Assembly (NCBI RefSeq): GCF_001238295.1 | Contig: NZ_LGXZ01000009.1 | Coordinates: 123,697-187,696 of the forward strand | Reading direction: 5' to 3' | Source of the DNA: Ruegeria sp. 6PALISEP08 | Lineage (GTDB): Bacteria > Pseudomonadota > Alphaproteobacteria > Rhodobacterales > Rhodobacteraceae | DNA length: 64,000 nt | In this document: positions 42,632 through 52,520 of the stretch, piece by piece | Layout: each line of letters starts with the position of its first letter | How positions within the stretch are numbered: the stretch's first letter is position 1 | Position numbers and translations under genes: made by a program | The notes under the pieces: model-generated | Seen by the model: only the letters and a program-made list of their open reading frames with translations | Databases searched by the model: none | What the model was told of the DNA's origin: nothing

Positions 42632-44721
42632 ATCGACTGACATTCTGTACGGTACTATTGATCCTGCCCGGCCTTTGGGGAACCGCACTTTGTGCACAGA
42701 CGCCTGAGGACTTCGCAGGACGCGTTATCGGTGCAACCGAGTCCGGTGAGGTTGATCTGCCGTTGCTGAAATCGGACATGGATGTCGACATTCAGGGCGA
42801 CATGGCAACGGTTCATGTCCGGCAGGTCTTTGCCAACCCTACGGATTTGCCCATGTCGGCTGAATACCTGTTTCCTCTCAACCAGAACGCCGCTGTTTAC
42901 GGCATGCAGATGCAAGTGGGTGAGGAAGTGGTCGAGGCGCAGATCAAACAGAAAGACGATGCCGAGGCTACCTTCGAAGCAGCCAAGCAGGAAGGCAAGG
43001 CCACAGCCCTGCTGACCCAGCATCGCCCAAACATGTTCACACAGAACATCGCCAATCTGATGCCTGGCCAGCCCATCACGGTGACGCTGAGCTATGTACA
43101 ACCTGTGCCCAAGATCGACGGAGCGTATGAACTGGTGCTGCCTCTGATTGTCGGCCCCCGCTATCTAGGAGTGCCTCAAGGGGATGAGGTTATGCTGAAT
43201 GCCGCCATGGCAGACGCGGAGGCTGAGGTGCCCAGCACCCGGACCACCACACAGGTTGATGGTTGGACCGTCGCAGAGTTGCCCGATTATCCGCCGGTGT
43301 TTGGCCTGACAATCCCGGACACCATCGACCCGGCGCGCGTCTCGCTGGATCTGATGTTGAAGGCCGCTGTGCCTGTCTCGGACCTGCAAAGCGCAACACA
43401 TGATCTGACTATCGCGCAGAATGGCGCAACTTGGACGGCACGGTTTGCCAAAGGGCGTGGGATCGACAATCGCGATGTGGTTCTGCGCTATGTTCTGGGC
43501 GGCGCGGACACGACCGCCGGTGTGCTGTCGCATCACGATGCAAGGGGCGGGTTTGTCTCGCTGCTGATCGAACCCCCGTCTATGCCCGAACCGGACCAGA
43601 TTGCAGCCCGCGAGTTGATCTTTGTGCTCGACACGTCGGGGTCGATGAGTGGTGAACCGCTGAACGCGAGCAAACGGTTCATGAAGGCCGCGCTAAACGG
43701 TTTGCGCCCGCAGGACTATTTCAGGGTCATTCGGTTTGCCTCGGCCCCGTCTGACTTCGCTGGGGATGCCGTGCCCGCAACGCAGCGCAATATTGCGGCT
43801 GGGCAGCGCTATGTTCGCAATCTGAAGGCAGGGGGCGGCACCGAAATCGACAACGCTATACGTCACGCCTTCGCCGCGAGCCAACCGAACAATACCCTGC
43901 GCATCGTGGTATTTCTGAGCGATGGCTACATCGGCAATGAAGCACGCGTGCTGCATAGGATTCGCAGCCAGATCGGAGAAGCGCGCATTTATGCCTTTGG
44001 AGTCGGCACCGCGGTGAACCGTTATCTGCTGGATGCCATGGCCGAGGAAGGGCGCGGCTATGCGCGCTATGTTGATCCGACCGAAGAAGCATCAGATGTC
44101 GCAGAGACACTGGCGCGGAAACTGAAATCTCCGGTGCTGACCGATATTTCGGTCGATTGGGGTGATCTGGAAGTTTCGGATGTTGTGCCTCAGCGCATTC
44201 CCGACCTGTTTGACGGTGGTTCGGTTCGGGTGATGGCGCGGTATACCGGCGGCGGGCCTGCGGAAGTCTTGGTTGACGGGCGGGTACAGGGGCGCAAAGC
44301 CAGTATGCCATTGGCTGTTACGCTGCCGAGTGAAAACGACACAACGGGCAACGACAGCGCTGCAATTCCGCTGACCTGGGCCCGCACCAAAATTGCCGAT
44401 CTGGACAGAGCGATGGCCGTACAGGACGGAGATTCAACAGACATGGAAGAGCGGATCACGGATCTGGGCCTGAGGTTCAGCCTGCAAACCCGGTACACTT
44501 CGTTTGTGGCCGTCTCAAAGGTCATTGTAAATGATAGCGGGATGCAGGCCAGGCCGACCTCTGTTGCCCTGCCGCAGGTGGCGGGTGTAACCGCGCACGC
44601 TCATCCGCAAACAAGCTTCAGCGGATCTTCAACCCCAGAACCGCAAACCCTGTTCGGAATGCTGATCCTGCTGGCTCTGGGCGTGCTGCGCCTGTCGCGC
44701 AGTCGGAGGGTGTCGGTTTGA
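42628..44721 (+). CDS. VIT and VWA domain exosortase target protein
   Basis: 697 residues. Signal peptide (about 1-22, ending GTALCA), VIT domain (about 23-160), VWA domain with MIDAS motif FVLDTSGSMS (Asp335), and a sorting tail: STPEPQTLF with PEP at 670-672, a hydrophobic helix 674-690, then RSRR. This resembles the 'marine proteobacterial sortase target' proteins in domain order, but with a PEP rather than an LPXTG signal. Expected at the cell surface, processed by the co-encoded exosortase. The two-component genes follow 162 bp later. Confidence 0.88.
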   Translation: MNRLTFCTVLLILPGLWGTALCAQTPEDFAGRVIGATESGEVDLPLLKSDMDVDIQGDMATVHVRQVFANPTDLPMSAEYLFPLNQNAAVYGMQMQVGEEVVEAQIKQKDDAEATFEAAKQEGKATALLTQHRPNMFTQNIANLMPGQPITVTLSYVQPVPKIDGAYELVLPLIVGPRYLGVPQGDEVMLNAAMADAEAEVPSTRTTTQVDGWTVAELPDYPPVFGLTIPDTIDPARVSLDLMLKAAVPVSDLQSATHDLTIAQNGATWTARFAKGRGIDNRDVVLRYVLGGADTTAGVLSHHDARGGFVSLLIEPPSMPEPDQIAARELIFVLDTSGSMSGEPLNASKRFMKAALNGLRPQDYFRVIRFASAPSDFAGDAVPATQRNIAAGQRYVRNLKAGGGTEIDNAIRHAFAASQPNNTLRIVVFLSDGYIGNEARVLHRIRSQIGEARIYAFGVGTAVNRYLLDAMAEEGRGYARYVDPTEEASDVAETLARKLKSPVLTDISVDWGDLEVSDVVPQRIPDLFDGGSVRVMARYTGGGPAEVLVDGRVQGRKASMPLAVTLPSENDTTGNDSAAIPLTWARTKIADLDRAMAVQDGDSTDMEERITDLGLRFSLQTRYTSFVAVSKVIVNDSGMQARPTSVALPQVAGVTAHAHPQTSFSGSSTPEPQTLFGMLILLALGVLRLSRSRRVSV

Positions 44722-44883
44722 GCGCTCTACCCTATAAGCTGAGGACGGATTGCTGGTGGCTGGACGATGAAATCAGATGGTACAGGCCGCAGGGCTGCAA
44801 CCGAACCAACGCCTTACTTGACCATCCCGAGGACAGTGTGATCTGTGAACTGGAACCCTTTGCAAAGCCCGCGACAAACCACC

Positions 44884-45570
44884 ATGACCCATCATATCCT
44901 GATTGCAGATGACGACGCCCGTATCCGCGACGTGGTGCGGTTTGCGCTGGAGGATTCAGGCTTTACAACCGCCGAAGCCGCGACCGGGCTGGAAGCGCTG
45001 AACCGGTTGCAGGGCAGCAAGGCCGATCTGGTGGTTCTGGATATCGGGATGCCGGATATGGACGGGTTGGAGACCTGCAAGGAACTGCGGCGCACATCGG
45101 ATGTCCCGGTTCTTTTTCTGACCGCCCGCGATGACGAGATTGACCGTATCCTCGGATTTCAGCTTGGCGGGGATGATTATGTCACCAAGCCTTTCAGCCC
45201 GCGAGAGCTGGTTCTGCGCATCAAGGCGATCCTCGCCCGATCTGCCGCATCAGTACAGGCCCCGACATCGATCCGGTTTCAAGATGTCGCGCTGGACGAA
45301 AACGCCCATCGCTGCACATTGGCAGAGGTTGAAGTGCAACTGACCGGGATCGAGTTTTCCGTGCTGTCCGTCTTGGTGAAATCACCCGATCGGGTCTATT
45401 CGCGGTCGCACTTGATCGAGCTGGTCTATGGGCAAAACACCTATCTGTCCGGGCGCACGGTCGACAGTCATATTCGAAATATCCGCCAAAAGGCGCGCGC
45501 GTTGGGATACCCCGACCTCATCCAGACAGTGCATGGGGTCGGTGTGAAACTGGGCAAATGCCGGTGCTGA
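44884..45570 (+). CDS. OmpR/PhoB-type response regulator of the exosortase cluster
   Basis: 228 residues from ATG 44884. Receiver domain: acidic pair Asp10-Asp11, phospho-acceptor Asp53 in VVLDIGMPDMDG, and the Lys of YVTKPFSP; winged-helix DNA-binding domain at the C terminus (RTVDSHIRNIRQKARALGY). It overlaps the histidine kinase by 13 bp. Likely regulates the exosortase/target operon, as in dedicated sortase systems. Confidence 0.92.
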   Translation: MTHHILIADDDARIRDVVRFALEDSGFTTAEAATGLEALNRLQGSKADLVVLDIGMPDMDGLETCKELRRTSDVPVLFLTARDDEIDRILGFQLGGDDYVTKPFSPRELVLRIKAILARSAASVQAPTSIRFQDVALDENAHRCTLAEVEVQLTGIEFSVLSVLVKSPDRVYSRSHLIELVYGQNTYLSGRTVDSHIRNIRQKARALGYPDLIQTVHGVGVKLGKCRC

Positions 45571-47141
45571 AGGTCCGGCAGAAATGGCGGCCCTCTTTGG
45601 CGCTGGTCATTGGCCTTGTTTGCCTGGCGCTTGTGACCCTGCCGATCGTCGGCGTATTGGGCGCGCGATTGTCGAGCAACCAGTTTGTTCGGGATACGGA
45701 ACGGAGCCTTTTGGCGCAGGCAGCCCTATTGGCCGAAGTGTACGCCGCAGCTTTTGCCGAGCAGCAGACCGAACCCACCCTGGGCTACCCCCTGTCCGAC
45801 GAACAGATCGCGCATCGCAGTCAGGTCTATCACCCCATTCCACCCCGGCTGGACTTGTTTCGTGGCCAGGTCTCGGATCCCAGACCCGATCCGGTTGCCG
45901 TAGATACGGGCATCGGCGCGCCCTACGAAAAGATCGCGCAGTCTTTGTCCGACCTGGCAACTTTGACCAAGAAGACCACGTTGACCGGCTATCTGTTGCT
46001 GGATCACGCAGGGCTGATCGTAGCCAGCAGCGGCGAAGGTGCTGGCTCGCTGGCCCATGTGCCCGAAGTTGCGCGTGCCTTGCAGGGGGAAACGGTTACC
46101 CTGCTGCGCTATCGTGCGGATCAGTCGAACCGGCATCTGCTGAACTCGATCAGCCGCGACACCTCATATCGGGTGTTTGTGGCGCATCCGGTGGTGGTGG
46201 CGGATCGGGTGATCGGAGCGGTTTACCTGTCCAGAACCCCGATGGACTTGGGCAAGTTCCTGTTTCAGGAGCGTTATACGCTAGGCTATGTGACGGTGTT
46301 CATGGTGCTGTCCGCCGCGCTGGTCGGTGGCCTGATGTGGCGGTTGATTTCCAAACCGATCCGCGACCTCAGTACGCAAAGTCGGGATGTTGCAAGTGGC
46401 CTCAAGCCCGTGCCCGACCCAGTTCCGCATTATGGTGTGCGCGAGCTTGCCGAGTTGGGCAACAGCGTCGTTTCGATGGCCTCGACCCTCTCGGACCGAT
46501 CCACTGCGATCGAAACCTATACAAACCACGTCACGCATGAGCTGAAATCTCCGGTCACGGCGATCCTCGGCGCGGCAGAGCTTTTGGCGGACACCCCGCC
46601 CAACGCTCCCGCTGATCGGCAGCGCAAATTGGTGTCAAACATTCAGGCGGAAAGCCTGCGTATGACCACTTTGCTAGACCGCCTGCGGGATTTGGCCCGC
46701 GCCTCGATTCAGGCAGATGGATCACATACTTCGCTGGTCGACCTGATAACTGAGGCCGCACACGAGTTTCCGAGGCTGAACGTTGACCTTAAGGCACCTG
46801 AAGACATCGACCTGCCCTTGTCACAAGATCAGGGGCTGATCATGCTGCATCATCTACTGCAAAATGCGCAGCAGCATGGGGCCACTCGAGTGGATATCAC
46901 GTTCGAGGAAAACCCCATCGCACTGCGCATCCAGGACAATGGCAGCGGTGTATCCAGCCGAAACAGTGAAAGAATTACCCAGCCGTTCTTTACAACACGG
47001 CGCGATGCCGGCGGCACCGGAATGGGTCTAGCCATCGTTGCCGCCGTGCTGGAACAGGCCGGAGCCCAGATACGCTGCCTGCCCTCGCAACAAGGTGCGC
47101 TGTTTCAGATCGATTGGTCCGAAGGTGTTCACGAGAGCTAG
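45558..47141 (+). CDS. Sensor histidine kinase of the exosortase cluster
   Basis: 527 residues. Membrane helix about 14-38, a ~200-residue periplasmic sensor part, second helix near YVTVFMVLSAALVGGLMW, HAMP linker, HisKA with His327 in THELKSPVTAILG, and HATPase with HLLQNAQQHG and GGTGMGLAIV. The ligand is unknown; a cell-surface or envelope signal is a reasonable inference. Partner of the preceding response regulator. Confidence 0.92.
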   Translation: MPVLKVRQKWRPSLALVIGLVCLALVTLPIVGVLGARLSSNQFVRDTERSLLAQAALLAEVYAAAFAEQQTEPTLGYPLSDEQIAHRSQVYHPIPPRLDLFRGQVSDPRPDPVAVDTGIGAPYEKIAQSLSDLATLTKKTTLTGYLLLDHAGLIVASSGEGAGSLAHVPEVARALQGETVTLLRYRADQSNRHLLNSISRDTSYRVFVAHPVVVADRVIGAVYLSRTPMDLGKFLFQERYTLGYVTVFMVLSAALVGGLMWRLISKPIRDLSTQSRDVASGLKPVPDPVPHYGVRELAELGNSVVSMASTLSDRSTAIETYTNHVTHELKSPVTAILGAAELLADTPPNAPADRQRKLVSNIQAESLRMTTLLDRLRDLARASIQADGSHTSLVDLITEAAHEFPRLNVDLKAPEDIDLPLSQDQGLIMLHHLLQNAQQHGATRVDITFEENPIALRIQDNGSGVSSRNSERITQPFFTTRRDAGGTGMGLAIVAAVLEQAGAQIRCLPSQQGALFQIDWSEGVHES

Positions 47142-47180
47142 GGGCAGGACCCGAACGCGCCCTGCCCGGTTGGTTTGGGA

Positions 47181-48014
47181 TCACTTCAAAGGCAAGCAAA
47201 TCTCGGTCAGCAGATCCTCGGGCGCTGTTTCGCGCGGGTCATTGAGGTAAATTTCGTAACAAGGCTCATCTGCGGGCTCTTCATCCGACTCAGGAAGCCA
47301 GTTACCGAACAGGCTGTGATAGGCAGCCGCGATCCCGGAATACGGCCCCTTATACGTCAACACAGCCGTTTTCCCGCCCGGGATCGACAGTTCGTCCATG
47401 TCTTCAGGGGTCGTATCGCCTCGAAACTCAGCCCCGGCATAGCTGCGCAGTTGATCCTCGGGCAAGTCATCAGGGCTGTCGAGGTACAACGCCAGAACAG
47501 GCCCAACCTGCGGCCAAAGCCGGCGGGATTCGCACAGGGCACCAAACGCTTCAAAGCTTTTACCAATCTCGGAATAGGCCCCTTTGTGGGGTAGCGCGGC
47601 AACGCGGCGGGCGGGTTCTTTACGGATTGCAACGGGATGCATTGGGTATCCTCCGGTTTTGAAATCTGGATGAGCGGGTCGAAATTGACCCGCCTTGCGA
47701 AAGGCAGCGGGGGTGCTGCCATAAGCCTCGGAAAAGACGCGCGCAAAAGAACTTGGATTGGGATAACCGACAGACAGGGCGATATCAGAGATCGCCTTGT
47801 CTGACCGTACCAGCCATGTGGCCGCCTGGTGCAGACGTATGCGCCGAACCGCCTGGGCACAGGTTTCACCGGTCAGGGCGCGAAACACCCGGTGCCAGTG
47901 AAACCGGGACATGGCGGCCACGTCAGCCAAAGCATCCAGTGACAGGTCCCCGGCCGGGTTGTCGTGGATGTATGCCAAAACGCGCAGCACGCGGTCTTCG
48001 TAGCTGGTGGCCAT
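47181..48014 (-). CDS. AraC family regulator with GyrI-like effector domain
   Basis: 277 residues from ATG 48014, behind GAAGGAAGGA. N-terminal AraC helix-turn-helix pair (SLDALADVAAMSRFHWHRVF, ISDIALSVGYPNPSSFAR) and a C-terminal GyrI-like small-molecule-binding domain (RRVAALPHKGAYSEIGKSFE). Domain order as in Rob/SoxS-related multidrug-type regulators. It faces accA with 121 bp between starts. Confidence 0.9.
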   Translation of the reverse strand: MATSYEDRVLRVLAYIHDNPAGDLSLDALADVAAMSRFHWHRVFRALTGETCAQAVRRIRLHQAATWLVRSDKAISDIALSVGYPNPSSFARVFSEAYGSTPAAFRKAGQFRPAHPDFKTGGYPMHPVAIRKEPARRVAALPHKGAYSEIGKSFEAFGALCESRRLWPQVGPVLALYLDSPDDLPEDQLRSYAGAEFRGDTTPEDMDELSIPGGKTAVLTYKGPYSGIAAAYHSLFGNWLPESDEEPADEPCYEIYLNDPRETAPEDLLTEICLPLK

Positions 48015-48135
48015 TGGTGTCCTTCCTTCTCTTTGCTCAATCGTGGTCGCACATCCACAGCACACAAATCTTGCTGAGTTGCATCCCGGGCAACCTCAGG
48101 CCATATAGCAGGGAACTTCCGCGTTGAGAGGCGTC

Positions 48136-49098
48136 ATGACCCAGTATCTGGATTTCGAAAAACCGCTGGCCGAGATTGAAGGCAAAGCTGAAGAGCTGCG
48201 TGCGCTGGCCCGCACCAACGAAGAGATGGATGTGGCCGAAGAAGCCGCCGCGTTGGATGCCAAAGCCTCCAAGCTGCTGGAAGAGCTTTACGCCGATCTG
48301 ACTCCCTGGCGGAAATGCCAGGTGGCGCGTCATCCGGAACGTCCGCATTGCAACAATTACGTGGATGCTCTGTTCACCGAGTTCACGCCGCTGGCCGGAG
48401 ATCGGAACTTTGCCGACGATCTGGCCGTAATCGGTGGCCTTGCGCGATTCAACGATCAGCCGGTAATGGTGATTGGGCACGAAAAAGGCTCCGATACGAA
48501 ATCGCGGATCGAGCGCAACTTTGGCATGGCCCGCCCCGAAGGATATCGCAAGGCCGTCCGCCTGATGGAGATGGCCGGGCGTTTCGGTCTGCCCGTCATC
48601 ACCCTGATCGATACAGCTGGGGCCTACCCCGGCAAAGGGGCCGAGGAACGTGGCCAGTCGGAAGCCATCGCGCGGTCGACCGAGATGTGCCTGAAGATCG
48701 GCGTGCCTTTGGTCTCGGTCATAATCGGTGAAGGTGGGTCCGGTGGCGCTGTGGCGTTTGCCACTGCAAACCGTGTCGCGATGCTGGAACATTCGGTCTA
48801 TTCGGTGATCTCGCCGGAAGGCTGCGCGTCGATCCTTTGGAAAGATGCCGAAAAGATGCGTGAGGCGGCCGAGGCGCTGCGCCTGACCGCTCAAGACCTG
48901 CACAAGCTGGGTGTGTGCGACCGGATCATCTCCGAGCCCAAGGGCGGCGCACATCGCGACAGACCTGCGGCCGTGGAAGCCGTGCGTGCGGCCATTACGG
49001 ACATGCTGAAAGAGCTGGACGGTAAGGATGCAGCGGCCCTGATTCAGGACCGCCGCCAGAAATTCCTGGATATAGGCTCGAAAGGGCTGGCGGCGTAA
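48136..49098 (+). CDS. accA: Acetyl-CoA carboxylase carboxyltransferase alpha subunit
   Basis: 320 residues from ATG 48136. Family landmarks: [17 protein letters not shown], a coiled N terminus, [20 protein letters not shown], and the carboxyltransferase core [15 protein letters not shown]. It transfers the carboxyl group from biotin to acetyl-CoA with AccD, the first step of fatty-acid synthesis. Convergent with the transglycosylase gene (3 bp apart). Confidence 0.97.
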   Translation: MTQYLDFEKPLAEIEGKAEELRALARTNEEMDVAEEAAALDAKASKLLEELYADLTPWRKCQVARHPERPHCNNYVDALFTEFTPLAGDRNFADDLAVIGGLARFNDQPVMVIGHEKGSDTKSRIERNFGMARPEGYRKAVRLMEMAGRFGLPVITLIDTAGAYPGKGAEERGQSEAIARSTEMCLKIGVPLVSVIIGEGGSGGAVAFATANRVAMLEHSVYSVISPEGCASILWKDAEKMREAAEALRLTAQDLHKLGVCDRIISEPKGGAHRDRPAAVEAVRAAITDMLKELDGKDAAALIQDRRQKFLDIGSKGLAA

Positions 49099-49101
49099 CC
49101 G

Positions 49102-50232
49102 TCAGCCACCCAATCGGCGCAGCAAACCAACCGAAGGCTCACCGGTAACAGACAGGCCGTTGGCGCTTTGATAAGCGCTGATGGCAGAGGTGGTGTTCTT
49201 ACCGATCACCCCATCCGCGCCTTTGGTGTCATAACCCGCTGACGTCAGACGGCGCTGCAACTCTTTCCGATCCTCCAGCGTCAGACCATTTGCGTCCGGC
49301 CCGAACGACGCCTGAAACGGTGCGCCACCCGCAATCCTGTCGGCCAGGTGACCCACGCCAATCGCGTAGCTGTCCGAGTTGTTGTAGCGCTTGATCACCT
49401 GAAAGTTTCGGAATACGGCAATACGCGGCCCTGGTGTCTGAGGCTGCAAAACGGCGACCGGTGAGCCCGAGACGGTTCCAGCCTCTCCGCCCCATGGCTG
49501 GCCCCGCACCCATCCCGCACGTGCGAGATACGACGCCGTAGAGGCCAGCGAGTCCGTCGGATCCTCGGACCAGATATCGCGCCGCCCGTCGCCGGTGAAA
49601 TCCACAGCATAGGCGAGGTACGAGGTCGGGATGAACTGCGTATGCCCCATCGCCCCGGCCCAGCTGCCGGTCATGTTGGCAGGTGTAGTGTCGCCTTCTT
49701 GCAAGATACGCAGGGCCGCAACCAATTGCTTTTCGAAAAACGCACCGCGCCGCCCGTCATATGCTAGCGTCGATGTGGCTGAAACCACGGGTACATCCCC
49801 GCGCCGCGCGCCATAGCGGCTTTCCAGCCCCCAGATGGCCACGACAATTTCCTTGTCCACCCCATATTGCGCCTCGATCTGCGACAGGGTGCCGTTATAT
49901 TGCCGTAGCATCTTCTGACCGGTTTCAATCCGCTCGTCCGAGGCGGCGATGGCAAGATAATCTTCGAGCGAGCGCTTGAACTCGACCTGGTTGCGGTCGC
50001 GTTCAATCACGTCTGGCAAGTACCCTGCCCCGCGAAAGGCCTGATCAAGGGTGGTCTGGGAAATCCCTTGCGATGTGGCGCGGGTCTTGAACCCGGCAAC
50101 CCAGTTATCCCAGCCCGTGTTAGGAACTGCCCGCATTCGGGATGCAGGGGCGCTTGACGGAGCACTGCCGCCTGTACAGGCGGCCAATAACGTTGATCCA
50201 AGGCAAAAAGAAAAGGCACGGCGTGTAATCAT
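49102..50232 (-). CDS. Lytic murein transglycosylase (MltB-like lipoprotein)
   Basis: 376 residues. Lipobox LLAAC with Cys19, MltB-type catalytic core with Glu137 in WGLESRYG, MGHTQFIPTSYLAYAVDF, and a C-terminal peptidoglycan-binding domain 1 (GYDTKGADGVIGKNTTSAI). Probably anchored in the outer membrane, where it cleaves glycan strands to 1,6-anhydro ends. Confidence 0.92.
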   Translation of the reverse strand: MITRRAFSFCLGSTLLAACTGGSAPSSAPASRMRAVPNTGWDNWVAGFKTRATSQGISQTTLDQAFRGAGYLPDVIERDRNQVEFKRSLEDYLAIAASDERIETGQKMLRQYNGTLSQIEAQYGVDKEIVVAIWGLESRYGARRGDVPVVSATSTLAYDGRRGAFFEKQLVAALRILQEGDTTPANMTGSWAGAMGHTQFIPTSYLAYAVDFTGDGRRDIWSEDPTDSLASTASYLARAGWVRGQPWGGEAGTVSGSPVAVLQPQTPGPRIAVFRNFQVIKRYNNSDSYAIGVGHLADRIAGGAPFQASFGPDANGLTLEDRKELQRRLTSAGYDTKGADGVIGKNTTSAISAYQSANGLSVTGEPSVGLLRRLGG

Positions 50233-50345
50233 GGTTGGGGTCTGCTCTTGTTTGTGATTTGGCCACAGCGTACCCCAGCAGAACCTCGCAGGCCAGTAGA
50301 GTGACGCCCGGGAAGAGCATCAATGCGATGTCGGCGGGAAGCCGC

Positions 50346-50993
50346 TCAGCTCACCAGCAAACGCAACCCTTGCGTGACATCCGAGCGTACCGCCAACCGC
50401 AAGCCGGGCTCGTCCCCGGCTTTGAGCGCAGCAATGATCAGCTTGTGGTAATGCGGTGGCTCGGTGCGCCGCAGACGCCCATAAAGCGCTCGCATCGTTG
50501 GCCCCAACTGCAACCATACAGTTTCGGCGATGGCCAGCATCGCAGGCGCTTGGGCACGCAGATACAAGGTGCGGTGAAACTCCAGATTTGACCGAATATA
50601 GCCAACCGCGTCTCGTTTAGTCACCATCTCGGCAACGGTCATATTGATGCTCTGCAGGCGGTCGATCAGCGCAATATGTGCGCGTGGCAAAGCCCGGCTT
50701 GCCAGCTCAACCTCCAGCAACGCACGCAGCGCCGCCAGCTCCTCGATCCGGTCATTGGTCAGCTCAGGGGTCGAGACCCGCCCCGAGCTTGACAGGAACA
50801 ACGCCCCTTCAGCAGCCAAGCGGCGCACCGCCTCGCGCGCCGGTGTCATCGAGACACCGAATTCCTTACCGATGCCGCGCAGGGTTAGCGCCTGACCTGG
50901 CGCCATCTCTCCATGCATGATTCGAGATCGCAGAGCCCGGTACACCCGGTCATGCGTGGCAGTTTGGGTTTCAGAGGGGCGCGCGTTCATCAT
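50346..50993 (-). CDS. GntR family regulator (FadR-like, FCD domain)
   Basis: 215 residues. N-terminal winged helix (YRALRSRIMHGEMAPGQ, KEFGVSMTPAREAVRRLA) followed by an all-helical FCD effector domain. Effector unknown. Likely starts at ATG 50993; the adjacent metallopeptidase gene is in the same direction, 30 bp upstream. Confidence 0.9.
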   Translation of the reverse strand: MMNARPSETQTATHDRVYRALRSRIMHGEMAPGQALTLRGIGKEFGVSMTPAREAVRRLAAEGALFLSSSGRVSTPELTNDRIEELAALRALLEVELASRALPRAHIALIDRLQSINMTVAEMVTKRDAVGYIRSNLEFHRTLYLRAQAPAMLAIAETVWLQLGPTMRALYGRLRRTEPPHYHKLIIAALKAGDEPGLRLAVRSDVTQGLRLLVS

Positions 50994-51023
50994 ACGTTTT
51001 TGTGGTCACAAAATCGCGCAAGG

Positions 51024-51719
51024 TCAACTCGGCTCTGCGTCAAACCTGTAGCGATGCAGCTCGGCCCCGTTGTCGCGCAACCAGCGGCGGGGTTGCTGAT
51101 ACGGGCCAAAGATTTTCTCGACCTGGGCCCAGAAAGCAGGCGAGTGATTCATCTCGGCAAGATGCGCCACCTCATGCGCCGCCACATAATGCAACACCTC
51201 GGGCGGCGCCAGAATGAGGCGCCATGAAAACATCAACCCTCCGTGCGAACTGCACGAGCCCCAGCGGGACCGCGTATCGCGCAGGCTGAGCGTCGAATAT
51301 GACCGCCCCAGCATAGCCGCATAGTCGTCACACGCACCGGTCAACCGGTCCCGTGCCAGTTCCTTGAGGAACCGGGCCAACCGCCGCGCTTCTGCCCCTT
51401 CGGGAACCGCAATTTCATCTGCCTGAAGCAAGACCCGCCGACCGTTTGCAGGCACGATTCGCCGGGCAACGCCTTCAATCGGGATCAGTTGGTCGAACTG
51501 CACTTGGGCCATGTCCGGCCGATCCTGCAGATGCTGCCGGATCCACTCTTCTTTGGTGCGCGCAAAGTTCAGGGCTTCGGTTTCCGGCACTCCAATCGGG
51601 TAAGTCAAGGTAACCCGGCCATCCAGCTGGGAAATTCGTAAACTGATACGCCGCGCCCGGGCCGATTTGCGCAACCTCAGTGGCACCGGCGGCGTCCCTG
51701 GCAATGCGTGCTCTCCCAT
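51024..51719 (-). CDS. SprT/YgjP-like metallopeptidase (DUF45)
   Basis: 231 residues from ATG 51719, ten bases after AGGAG. Zinc motif HEVAH at about 182-186 with downstream MNHSPAFW, and RSRWGSCSSHGG, the pattern of the DUF45/YgjP metallopeptidase group. Substrate unknown. Divergent from the TIGR02300 gene. Confidence 0.9.
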   Translation of the reverse strand: MGEHALPGTPPVPLRLRKSARARRISLRISQLDGRVTLTYPIGVPETEALNFARTKEEWIRQHLQDRPDMAQVQFDQLIPIEGVARRIVPANGRRVLLQADEIAVPEGAEARRLARFLKELARDRLTGACDDYAAMLGRSYSTLSLRDTRSRWGSCSSHGGLMFSWRLILAPPEVLHYVAAHEVAHLAEMNHSPAFWAQVEKIFGPYQQPRRWLRDNGAELHRYRFDAEPS

Positions 51720-51819
51720 ATCGCGACATCTCCTGCGCAAAGACTTTGACAGTACCCGCCAGCTGTGGCACGTGGACTGAATCATTTAGACGACTCACCT
51801 GATATCAAGGGGAATTGAC

Positions 51820-52146
51820 ATGCCCAAGGAAGAATGGGGCTTAAAGCGCGTTTGCCCGACAACCGGTAAGCGGTTTTACGACCTGAACAAGGACCCGATC
51901 ATCAGCCCCTACACTGGCGAGATCGTGGAGCTTGAAACATCCAAAAGCCGCATGATCGCAGCGGATGCAGAGGATGCAGCTTCGGTCAAGGCGCGTGAAA
52001 AAGCCTCGGAAGAAGAACTGGTTCTGGACGATGACGACAATGTCGAAGTCGAACTGGATGACGATCTGCTGGACGACGATGACGACAGCAGTGATGAAGT
52101 GTCTCTGGACGACATTACCGAAATGCCTTCGGAAGACGACAACTGA
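51820..52146 (+). CDS. TIGR02300 family protein
   Basis: 108 residues. Conserved N-terminal part (MPKEEWGLKRVCPTTGKRFY, DPIISPYTGEIVE) that resembles a zinc-ribbon remnant with one Cys, followed by a strongly acidic tail of Asp, Glu and Ser. Function unknown; restricted largely to alphaproteobacteria. A terminator follows 8 bp after the stop. Confidence 0.9.
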   Translation: MPKEEWGLKRVCPTTGKRFYDLNKDPIISPYTGEIVELETSKSRMIAADAEDAASVKAREKASEEELVLDDDDNVEVELDDDLLDDDDDSSDEVSLDDITEMPSEDDN

Positions 52147-52154
52147 TCAAGCAA

Positions 52155-52180
52155 AAGGCGGCCCTTAGGGCCGCCTTTTT
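52155..52180 (+). terminator. Rho-independent terminator of the TIGR02300 gene
   Basis: Perfect 10-bp stem aaggcggccc / gggccgcctt with a three-base loop, then TTT. Confidence 0.9.
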
Positions 52181-52289
52181 CATTTGACCTGCAGGTCGGA
52201 CGGAAATTCACGTTCAACTCCATTTTTGGACTTGCACTCGTCGCCACTGTCTCCTAAACGTCCGCTCACCGTATCGACGGTACCTTGAT

Positions 52290-52365
<76 letters not shown>

Positions 52366-52520
52366 TCTTTATCCTCACTTCGAATTCACTCGCAGTCATA
52401 CGGCTTTGAAAGTAAGGCCTTTGACGTGCCAGTCTTTCTCACCCCCAAGGAAACTTGGGCTCTGCCAGAAGTCCCATTGTGGGGGTCTGTGTGGGGTTCG
52501 TCAGTGAGAAAGTATGCATG

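Noticed and set aside
44718..44912. 64-codon frame after the VIT-VWA gene
   Set aside because: Overlaps the start of the response regulator out of frame, and no domain is visible.
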